Shown here piece by piece: positions 55,247-64,000 of a stretch of 64,000 nt of DNA (position 1 is its first letter; each line of letters starts with the position of its first letter). The notes below the pieces were generated by a model that was given only the letters and a program-made list of their open reading frames with translations, did no database searches and was not told the origin of the DNA. The stretch comes from Nymphaea colorata (Eukaryota; Streptophyta; Magnoliopsida; Nymphaeales; Nymphaeaceae), in assembly GCF_008831285.2 (NCBI RefSeq), contig NC_045149.1, positions 8,150,417 to 8,214,416 of the forward strand, written 5' to 3'. The translations under genes and the position numbers were made by a program.

Positions 55247-56906
55247 ATATCATATAAGCAGAACTCACTGTACAAAGAACAAACCAAAGCATGCTCACAA
55301 TCAATACATGTACAAAGATGAAACAACAAATATAAATGAATTTAAATACAATGGCCTAAATACCATCACAAGGTACCGGTGCAACGTTAATATCCAATCT
55401 TTGGATTGAAATACTAACTGCAAGTGGTATTCTTGGTCAACAATGAATATAGATAATTAACCCTGTCAAACAACTAGCCTATCTTTGGATTCACTCGCTA
55501 TTCACATGAAAACCTGAAAAATTATCACATATTCATTACCCTGTATATTTAAACCTGACCAAACAACAATCCTCCTTTGGGTTGATCATTGCCCGCATGG
55601 ATTAAGTATACTATTATCTAATGTTCAAAACAGGCAAATTCGTACAACAGAGGTCACTTTGGCGACATAAAGTACAAACGTACTCATCTCGAACAACAGA
55701 CATGGCCAAAGTTCAAATTCATAATCCAAACATTCATCTAAAGTACACAGACAATTTTAATAACATGCAAAACATGATACATGAATTAAAATTTACATAC
55801 AAAATTTGTCCTACATTAAATCTAAAACCAAAATGATTCAATGAAATAGGACCAAAAGAGTCCAAAATTTTATGAACCGGTACCATAATCGTGCTTAAGA
55901 GGGTCAAGAACCACTGAATCGGCCTTAAAACGGCCCGTATCGGTCTTAAACCACAACTAAAACACCCACATAGCCCTAAACAGGACTGAACCAGTCCAAA
56001 AATTGGACGAACCGTTCAAAAACGAACTGAATCGGTTCTAAACTTAATGAACCGGTTCTGTGTTAAAAAACCAAACCAAAGATACGGGTCGGGTCCGACA
56101 GGACCCGTCGGACCCGACCTGATCCGAAAAATCAAAAGCGGGCCGGCGGGCGAGCGGGCAAATTATTTTTTTTTAAAGCCTTATGGATCTGGATCGGGTC
56201 TGTCAAGACCGACCGGTCCAACCCAGCTCGACCGCCCGAGCGTCGTCTCCACTCGACCGAAACCGCCGTTCGCCTGCCTAACGCCGAACGGCAGACTCAC
56301 CTTTGGCAGACCTCCGGGGGCCTTGGGTGGGCGCCGGTGGGTGCTGCTAGGGCCGGGCGTCGGCCGCCGCGATGGCGGGCCGACGCCCGCTGGAAACCGT
56401 CAGAAACGACTGATATTCGACCCATTTTCAGATCTGCCCCTATTCTCTTGTTTGGCAGCTGCAACGGCAGCGATGAAGTCACCGACAGGCTGAGGGTGGG
56501 CATCAATGCGTCTCACGGCGCCGTACGGCGACGTTGGACTCCCCGGCGAGGCTGGAGGTGGCTGGACGATGGTGGGCGAAGCCCTATTCTCCTGCCATCG
56601 ACCATCGCTGCCCTTCCTTCAGAAATCAAAGGCAGGGTGCACAGGTTGCGAGCGGCCGGCCTCACGAACCCGGCGGTGGCTGCCCACCCATCCCGCCTTA
56701 ACAGCCGACTCCGGCCGTTGCCCCTCCCTTTTTTCCCTTTCTCCGGTTGCATCGGAAGCCGACGGCTTCCATTGCCCATGCGATGGAGGCCGTCGCCCCC
56801 TTTCCAGATTTTTTTTTTTTTTTTGAAAACCAAAAATTGCAGCCGAAGAAAAAGAACATCCAGACGGGAAGAACGCCAAAAAATCAACGATTCAACAATG
56901 AACATA
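55247..56906 (-). other. copia C leader region with GC-rich block, Gag mostly absent
   Basis: About 1.66 kb separates primer site and zinc knuckle. Only a few dozen codons of Gag precede the knuckle. The block at about 56080-56800 is markedly GC-rich, unlike everything else in the window, with words such as GGGTCGGGTCC and GGCCGGCGGG. AACCGGTTC-type words repeat at 55870-56060. Long frames on both strands there look like a by-product of composition. The block may be captured foreign DNA. Confidence 0.55.
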
Positions 56907-56919
56907 GGCTCTGATACCA
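56907..56919 (-). other. copia C primer-binding site (tRNA-iMet type)
   Basis: The minus strand reads TGGTATCAGAGCC two bases after the 5' LTR, identical to the site in copia B. Confidence 0.93.
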
Positions 56920-56921
56920 AT

Positions 56922-57396
56922 TGTTGAGATTTCTCCCCTTCATGCATATACAAAACCAAATGTATATACCCTAAAACAGGATCATGCTCATGCTAAATCA
57001 TTGAAATAAACAAAACCTTAAACTGAAGCAGAAGTGTACCTGAATCCATCTGAACTGGTGCACGGGAAGATCACAGCAGGGTCTTCCAGGGTCTTTGCGG
57101 CACGCTTGAGGTCTCTCTCAGATGGGGAAGAGGAAAACCCTAGAAACCAACGTTTCAGGCAACCATTGCACGACCCCAGGGACCACTACCATTTTATAAT
57201 GAGGACAATTACGAATTCCGCCCATCAAAGAATCCGTAATTGCGTACTGGTATCTATACATTTCAAAATTGCCTCATACCATCTAAAATGACGTAATATC
57301 CCAAAATGCAATCACTTACGTGGATATTTATTTTAAGACAGCCATAATGTCTGAAATTCCTAATTGACATATGTCGGCCCACCAAATGATCTTACA
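56922..57396 (-). repeat. copia C 5' LTR
   Basis: This 475-bp LTR reads TGTTGAGATT to GATCTTACA on the plus strand and aligns end to end without gaps to 51761-52235. Confidence 0.94.
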
Positions 57397-57535
57397 CAAA
57401 GACCTCACCATCGTGTGTGTGAAATCCTTAACAAATTCTATAAAACTTTTAAAAGTCCTCCATCAATCTAGTAAATTGTTATAGATTTGTAGTCATGAAA
57501 ATCACATCCCACTAGCTAGTTTTTTTTTTTTTTTC

Positions 57536-59108
57536 AGAAGATCCCTTACTTTTGTTACATTTGGACGTGGTTAAGTGGATATCTGAATGGTGATTGGGAA
57601 CATTCTGTCTCAATTGGATCTTCCCATTCAAACGCAACAGGGAGTTTCTTCATGAAGGCATCGTTCCATTAAACAAATGGCATTAAAACTATGAATAGAG
57701 CTTGTCTAGCTAAACTAGCCTTGGAAGTGTGTTGTTCAAATAACTGCTGGGCTAGAAAGGGAGTTAAGAAAGCTTCTTGGTTTTTTAAAGGTGCGAGATG
57801 GGGATGGTCGAAAATTAATGGCTATGTGAAATGGGAAATAGCTGCAGGCGACATTGAATCCTGGAAGGATCACTGGTCATCAATTTGCTGCCACTCATAC
57901 CTTGCAGCAAAGGAATTCGCTTTTTTTGAAGGAAGTTTGAAGCTTTCTGTTTCAGAAATTCTCCAGTTTGATTTAATCATACTTCCTACATATAAAGAAT
58001 TCTTGAAACAGCACTACATTAAAAGACCTATGCTGCAAGAGGGAAGGGATATCTTACGGATGGTCCTAAAATCTGTTGAGCAAATTAGCTTTGGTGATCT
58101 ATGGAATATGATTAGAATGAAATTTCCTGCTGAAAAGTGGCGTGAATGGGTCTGGTATAAGGATTGCCTCCCTAGATCATGTTGGTTTGTGTATATAGCC
58201 TCTGTTGACAGATTTCCCACACTAAATAGACTGAAACGCAGAGGTTTTTCTTGTGCTAACAGGTGTTTCATCTGCAAACACAAAGAGGAAGATTCTGAGC
58301 TCTTATTGTTCTCTTTCTCTCTAGCAGTTAAGCTGTGGACAATGGTGATTAGGAGGTTCAAGAGGAAAAGAATTCCCCACAGAAACTTTATTGCTGAATT
58401 AAAGGCCTAGTTTTCTAACAGGTTTAAGCAAGGCTGGGTTAACAAGTGTTGGATAGTTACTTTCCATATTATCATTTGGTGCCCATGGAGTTCAAGAAAT
58501 AGGTTCATGTTTGATAAAACGCTAAATAGTATCTCTCCGGAGGATGAACTGATTTGGAGAAAATACTCAGAATATTATTTTTGCTGACTGAGGAATAAGG
58601 ATTCAGTCGTTTATTTGTGTAAGATGTGGTTCAAACTGGGAGTTTGTGCTGGTGAATGGCCAGAGACCAATGACAGGGAAGCGGTTCCAAATTGTTTGTG
58701 GCAAAGAGGATGATAAAGTTGGCATTGCATATGGGATCCGTTGGTCCAGAGGCAAACAATTTATTTCCAGTCCCTTCTGCCTCTTTGAGACAAGTGCCCA
58801 CAATGGAGATTGGCTGCTCAACAATATTCTTCAAGAATTTAAACTTCACTAAGTCAGTAGAATTAAGCTCTGTTCTAGCTCTAAATCCAAAGTGAGAGCT
58901 TGTTTGGAAGGGCGAGTGGTACGGAAACATAACCTTCTGATGCTTAAACAGGTTGACTATAGTCTCTTCACATCTGGGAAGGAGAGATAACTGCTGAGGT
59001 TGCCTCTGTGTTGATGTAAATTGATTTGTTACTGTCTAATTTTTCCGTTTCTCTTTTTTTTTTTTTTGGTGTATTGATTCTTTGATTCATCTGAATAAAT
59101 AAAATCAA
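57536..59108 (+). pseudogene. LINE 3' tail with zf-RVT region, right copy
   Basis: The open frame 57691-58410 (239 residues) is the C-terminal part of a plant L1-type LINE protein. It contains RACLAKLALEV, an SWKDHW segment, WYKDCLPRSCWFVYIASVD and the cysteine pair in CANRCFICKHKEED (zf-RVT). The WCPWSSRNRFMF segment follows. The sequence continues to CTGAATAAATAAAATC at about 59090-59106, a plausible LINE 3' end. The reverse transcriptase is missing. The left copy lacks the last part. Copia C lies 140 bases upstream. Confidence 0.78.
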
Positions 59109-59780
59109 GGTGGATATCCACCTGCAGGCTGTTTTCAGAAAAATATGTTCAGGAACCAAGTTGGCGATCGAGGTTGCCGATTGGTTAATCGGCCGATATA
59201 GATGGAAAATATTTTAAAAGTAATTAAAATAAAATTAAAATAATATAGGTTTAACAGATGAAAGTCGGTATGAATATGGCTTGATGGTGTTTCATTAGAT
59301 AGATCTCTTCTTCCTTATGGAAATTAAAGAGCTATGACTAGTTATTGATAAGAAAATTGATGAGATATTATATATATGACAACATATCTAAGTCCTTTCA
59401 TGATATAATCTAACGTGTGATTACTAATCAAGTGCTTTTGCAACAAATAGTTGCCAAATTTTGAAAATCCCACCGATCAACAACATCCGACAGCAGGCAT
59501 GTCTTCCTGTTAATTTAACAATTTGTGAGAGAGGAAGAGAGACCCATAGCGTCCAGGTTTTCAAGACAACACTCTGTTTTATGTCAAGCCATGTTACTTT
59601 CACCACAGGCGATAATCCTAAGATTAAATAATGAGAAAATCAAGAGGAAAGCAAGAAACAGAACAATCAAATTTCCAATTGCACGGTCAGTATAACTAAG
59701 CATCTAGAAAGGAACAACGAAAATTGCCCATAAACAACAAACCGCGTAAATTCAGCAAATGTAATTGGTAGTCTTAGTAA
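59109..59780. other. right-arm DNA without recognised gene
   Basis: This is part of the 58822-60432 stretch absent from the left arm. A fragment at 59250-59340 resembles 47570-47640 (the ATATCTCTTC and TTAATAAGAGAGC words). No gene is seen. Confidence 0.45.
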
Positions 59781-60395
59781 TTGCTAATGCAGCCGTTTGT
59801 GCAGCTGATACAAGCAGAAACCATTTTGGAACTCTTTCTGCGCAACTGGTCCAAGCAGATGTCCATCTTGAATAGAGAGAGAATCACAAGTTTGGTAATT
59901 GGTAATTGCTAACAACACCTGAAAAATCATTTAAGTCACAACTTGTTCAACAGCCTCACTAGTCTTCAAAATGCCCATTCTGAAAATGTAATTGGTAATC
60001 TTGGTAATTGATAATGCCACCTGAAAAATCATTGTAGAACTCTTTTTGTGCAGCTGATCCACGCAGATGTCCGTCTTGAATGGAGAGACAATCGCAAGGC
60101 ACATCTTGCTCAACAGCCTAATAATCTTCACAATGGACGTCCTGCATATGCATATGCACTTGGTAATCTTCGTAATTTCTAATGCTACCTGAAAAATCAT
60201 CCCAGAACTCTTTTCGTGCAGCTGGTCCAAGCAGATATCCATCTTGAATACAGCGAGAGAATGACAAGACATATCTTGCTCAGCCGCCTCAATAATCCAT
60301 TCTGCATATGTAATTGGTAATCTTGATAATTGCTAATGTTACATGAAAAATCATCTTGAACTCTTTTTGTACATCCCACCAATATAAAATGGGTG
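59781..60395. repeat. degenerate tandem repeat, ~165-205 bp unit, about 3.5 copies
   Basis: Each unit contains the ordered blocks GAACTCTTT.TG, CAGCTGGTCCAAGCAGATG, TCCATCTTGAAT, TGTAATTGGTAATCTTGG and CTGAAAAATCAT. Copies of the CAGCTGGTCC block begin near 59803, 59843, 60051 and 60219. On the minus strand short related peptides of the DQLHEKSSGMIFQVALEITK type can be read, but no protein family is recognised. Confidence 0.8.
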
Positions 60396-60432
60396 CAGAC
60401 CCTTCTGTCTTGTGTGTGGAGGAAGTGTGCTG

Positions 60433-62308
60433 GTCAAGTGTAGCCTAGTGAAGTGTGTGGGTGCACGAATGGGAGTGAAGTGCTTCAGCTTTGTAAAAAG
60501 CTTACCGCATGAGCTTCGTTTGGTGATCAGTTTCTTGTGTGGCTCCTTGTTATTTCCTATTTGAAGCATTTTCTTCATAAATGTTAGGTGTTTATTGTTC
60601 AAGTGGTAGTTCATTTGTTTGTTGTTTCACTAAGTTCACTATGTTTTAGTGTGTTGATTGAAATTCACTGAGCGTGTTTTAGTGTGTTGATTGAAATTTC
60701 TTTAAGGAGACTGAATGTCAAAGTTATTATTTAGAAACATTTGGGGTACTGAGACTCTGCTAGATTTTCTCTGCAAAAGCTATTGCTTATTTGGATTTAG
60801 ATATTGTGGGTGTTGGAATTTAAGTATATCCAAGGTCCAAGTCTCTTAGGTTCGCAACAATAGTCTTCCCAGAATTGCGCGATGTAAACTGGATGGAAGA
60901 ACTTGGGAGCTTGAAAAGGGTATACAAAATTGGGATTCTAGTCGAATCCCCAAGTTTGGCAAGCTTCAGCATGACTTGATACCTATGAAAGATCACCATC
61001 GGTGCCTTTCAAACTCGATCATGAATGCGTACTACAAGCTTGTTAACAAATTTTGAGCCACAACCAGACCTCTATATTATGTGGCCGTAAATTTTCTTTT
61101 TGTCTGCTATTTTGAATTTTCTTTCATTTGGTTCTTTTACGTTATTTTCCTTTTTTGATGGGATGACTCCAGTCAGTGGACTGCAACCAAATATGGAATG
61201 TTCTTTGGTCCTTCTAAGTGCGCAGACAGAGCTAAGGAGATGGGTACAAAAAGAAAAAAGATCAGAGGCCGTTGGAGAAAAGTCTGCTGGAGAGTCACTT
61301 TCCTTGTGGTTTGTTGGAGGCTGTGGTGACATCGGAATCAGTTGCTGAATAAAGACCTTTCCTTTGATGAAAACAGCATAAAAAGCTGACATTTGGAAAT
61401 TTCGTGTGGACAGCTGCTTTGGATTACAGTGGCCGCTGGAGGTTAAGGCAAAAGCTTGGGTCTGAAGAACCTCAAACATGACGTGTGATGATGTGCGTAA
61501 GAGCCCTCCAAACTCTTTGTTTATTGAAATCACACATGTGAAAGTGGATGGGCGATTGAGGGTTGTTGGATCCCCATACCAGACTAATGGCTTGAAAGGT
61601 ACATGTCGATTCTGTTGGAGACTACAGGCAGAGTAATGGATGGTGAATTTTCTGCCCTTGAAAGAATTGTAATGTATCACAAAGGGTATGGAGGAACTAT
61701 TGTCATTGTTGTTGAAGCCTAGAGGCAGAGTGATGGATGGGGAATTTTCTGCCCTTGAAAGAATTGTAATGTATCACAAAGAGCATGCAGGAACGATTAT
61801 CATTGTTGCATCGGTGGATGCTCTTGTCCGGAGATTTCATGTTTATACGGAGGGTAGAAGGCCCTGGATGGAGTTTTGCAGGGTTATAGAGTGAGTTAAG
61901 GACATGTTTTCAGGTGGGAAAAGGGGATCCTGATGTGCACTAGGGTTTGTTCATTTCCTCTCACCTTAAGGAGAGGAGTGACATTTTTTGTGCAGGCTAA
62001 CGTTTATCCAGAGCTTGTTTTGTTCTCTGTGTCAAGGAGGTTGAGTCGGCCCTCTGCATTTTGTGGATAGTGAAGGTTAGCACAATGGTTTGTGTGTTAT
62101 TCCTTTTTTTCTGTACAGGCATTTTTGTTTTAATAAAGGAAGTGGGCCTCCCCCCAGCAAGCCGTTACTGCAATTGCGTGATTCGTGTCGGCTTGTATAG
62201 ACATGTATAAAAACAGTTTTGGAAAAGGAATGAGTAACTTCTCTTCCGGTTGCACACTTTCTTTTGGGTGTATCCCATTTTTATGCAGATGAGTTCTTGC
62301 CTTTACAG
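60433..62308. other. right-arm DNA, conserved but unrecognised
   Basis: This pairs with 4700-6420. It includes the frame 61072-61680 (minus), partner of 5162-5827. As in the left arm, the opposite strand shows coding-like patches. No gene is recognised. Confidence 0.45.
61628..61783. repeat. ~96-bp tandem duplication in the right arm
   Basis: The 60-base core GGCAGAGTAATGGATGGTGA... occurs at about 61628-61687 and again, with four substitutions, at about 61724-61783. The left arm has it once near 5215-5275, so the duplication followed arm formation. Confidence 0.8.
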
Positions 62309-62607
62309 CCTGTTCGGATGGAGGGACAGGGAGAGAAAGGAATGGAAAGAAAGGTATTTTCTGTGTTTGGATGACTAATTAATATGGAGAGAAAGGAAAG
62401 GAAAACTAATAACTGTGTTTGGATGCAAAGGGAAAGAAAAGAAAGGGAGGGGAAGGAAATGGAGAGATTGTAAGGAAAAGGAATTGATGATCATTCCCTT
62501 TCCTTTTCTCCTTTCCCTCCCCATTCCTTGCCTTTCCCTTTCCCTTCCTTTCCCTTCCATCTATTCCTTTCCCTCTCTTTCCCTTTGTCCAAACATTTCT
62601 GTTTCTA
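62309..62607. mobile_element. purine/pyrimidine hairpin MITE-like insertion
   Basis: The first half (to about 62475) is almost pure GGAAAGG-type purine, the second half its pyrimidine mirror, so the element folds on itself. Ends read GCCTGTTCGGATGG and, in reverse, CAGAAATGTTTGGACA. TGTGTTTGGATG is repeated inside. The left arm lacks it at about 4725. The target duplication is unclear. Confidence 0.65.
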
Positions 62608-64000
62608 TTGCCGTGGGAGTGACATATTACTGTTCTATTGCTTTCACTTATATATAATACCCATATTAGTATCCTATATTCAGGTTATAACACCAATATT
62701 CAGGTTACAACATGTGCCATTAAGTCCTCACCCACATGGAACTGATTTGTTTTTTTATCTATGTAGCGGTGGAACGTATCACTGCTATAACTCTATAGCG
62801 GCGACCACCTAACGCTTAATGGTTGAAATGTGCATGACACAGGACACAGCTAATATCACCCACGCACAGCATACATTGGTTTGGTCTTTCCATTGGTTCT
62901 ATTTCGAATTTGTTGGTTCAGGCCAATTCTAATTAAACTGCACATAAGGGTTTGGTGCCGTACCCTTGGTAGTGCCACGGTGAAGGCGACGGTTATTTCT
63001 TTCTACTAAATCAACCCAGGTTGTTCTCTTTTTATTTTAGGATGTGTTTGATAGGTGAGATCATCAGTCATGCACCTTTGGGTGAAAATTGTCCCTTTCC
63101 TACTACATGCCATGGAATCCATGGAAAAGGAGTGTTGGGGTAACTTTCCCCTTTTACAACTACGACACAGGAAGGTGATATTAAAAATACCCATGGGCAA
63201 TTTATGGGAACATCATGCTGGTTTATTCTATTTATTTCATGATTACTAAAGCAATGGAAAATGCATATTGGAGCTATGACTTTGAATCAAAATAAAGAAT
63301 TCAAAAAATTAGCAGAGTTTCCACTCCATCGGTAACGTGGATGAACTTTATGATTATAAGAAAATAGAGGGAAATAGAGAAGGCGAAGGGAATGATTGAA
63401 AATCGTTCTGTTTGGATAGAAGAGAATGAAAATGGGACGAAAGAGTGAATGGAAAGATAAGTTTAATTCCAATCAATCCAAAAATGGTGAGAATTGGAGG
63501 AAATAGATGGGCTGTTTACAAAAAAAAAAAAAAACGAATATAGCCAATGATTTCTCTCTGTCTTGCAGCATGAACATGGTGTCCACAGAGGAGAACTAAT
63601 TAAAAAGCCCTCGCACCTTAAGGGGTATTCACAAATATAAATGAGCAAACTTTTTTGAAATATCAATATAGAAATAAATAGCATTGTAGGAATGATGCAG
63701 GCAATTGGCCACTATGCCCACAGGTGGCTCCGCCACTGCCTTCACCAATACCATCGGCTGGAACTATGCTTAACTAGATGAAGGCGACCACTGATTGTTG
63801 ATGGTAGCAGTGTCTTTCTAATCGGTCATATTGGGGATTCCAATTTTGCACACAGGCCCGGAGCCAAGGGGAGGGTGGCAGGGGCCATGGCCCCCCCTTT
63901 CAATTTATTTTTCATAAATTTACATGTAGATTTAAAATATATATACATTTATCCTATATAAATGTTTTGAAAAATGATCTTCGTGCCGCTCTTAAATTTT
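62608..64000. other. right-arm end and outer flank
   Basis: Up to about 63262 this pairs with 4247-4700. Beyond that it would face sequence on the far side of copia A, outside the window. No gene is recognised. The last 150 bases (GGCCATGGCCCCCCCTTTC and an AT-rich tail) resemble the ends of non-autonomous plant elements. Confidence 0.5.

Larger units (their letters stand above)
51761..57396 (-). mobile_element. Ty1/copia element C, complete ends, internally deleted
   Basis: This 5636-bp element has two 475-bp LTRs, a tRNA-iMet-type primer site and a polypurine tract. The target copies CAAGG (51756-51760) and CAAAG (57397-57401) match at 4 of 5 bases. The left arm shows the empty site at about 7667-7675. 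LTRs differ at about 18 of 475 positions by eye. Gag is mostly absent and the integrase core is deleted, and the remaining Pol has stops, so it is non-autonomous. Confidence 0.94.
43221..63262 (-). repeat. right arm of large inverted duplication
   Basis: This is the reverse-complement partner of 4247-19660. It is longer because it contains copia C, the hairpin element at 62309-62607 and several segments absent from the left arm (about 44912-45504, 45586-46361, 48350-49760 and 58822-60432). Homology to the left arm fades at about 63262, opposite the copia A insertion point. Confidence 0.93.

Noticed and set aside
56047-56959. Several overlapping long frames on both strands
   Set aside because: The GC-rich block has few stop codons in any frame. 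The peptides are low in complexity, rich in P, R and G, and match nothing I recognise.
62375-62812. Frames on both strands of the hairpin element
   Set aside because: They arise from the purine and pyrimidine runs and have no start context or domain.
1-64000. CRISPR array, operon or bacterial-type system
   Set aside because: The content is plant retroelements and gene relics. The repeats present are LTRs, minisatellites and tandem duplications, without regular spacers.
1-64000. tRNA or rRNA genes
   Set aside because: No cloverleaf-type blocks or rRNA segments were recognised. The tRNA-like words are primer-binding sites only.

Overview
The window is repeat-dense nuclear DNA from a flowering plant. 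It carries three Ty1/copia elements, two of them primed from a tRNA-iMet-type site, a very large Ty3/gypsy element of the Tat/Ogre kind, a LINE tail, hAT-like and MITE-like elements, and remnants of plant genes (purple acid phosphatase, a TOR-kinase-like exon). I see no intact host gene. The species cannot be named from the sequence. A run of exactly 100 N (25613-25712) marks an assembly gap.

The overall plan is a large, old inverted duplication. The left arm (about 4247-19660) is present again in reverse orientation as the right arm (about 43221-63262). The arms carry the same ordered series: unrecognised conserved segments, a LINE 3' tail, TOR-like exon remnants, a ~0.5-kb imperfect palindrome, a signal-peptide/promoter segment, a MITE and a foldback. 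One LINE stretch of ~110 residues is about 88 % identical between arms by eye. Later insertions interrupt one arm only: copia A (1-4246, cut by the window start) and copia B (13508-18449) in the left arm, copia C (51761-57396) and a purine/pyrimidine hairpin element (62309-62607) in the right arm. The opposite arm runs through each site.

The spacer between the arms (19661-43220) holds a hAT-like element with a second hAT-like element nested in it, both with readable target duplications, a broken purple acid phosphatase exon, the gap, and the Tat/Ogre-like element (about 25713-41809, minus strand). Its two 3.8-kb LTRs are almost identical where both can be read. Its minus-strand order is LTR, primer site, ORF1 with a plant mobile domain (PMD), Gag-protease-G-patch, RT, Ty3-type RNase H, a second RNase H, integrase, polypurine tract, LTR. 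ORF1 and Gag-Pro are open. The pol part has one stop and one frameshift, so this copy probably depends on others.

Apparent relative ages, from divergence counted by eye, are: arm duplication first, then copia C (LTRs ~3.8 % apart), copia B (~1.4 %), and the Tat-like element (~0.4 %). Points most worth a second look are the PMD-bearing retroelement with splice-acceptor-like sequences before two of its ORFs, the inverted duplication as an insertion clock, the copia B Pol frame that runs into U3 repeats of its own LTR, and the inverted repeats derived from gene-like sequence.
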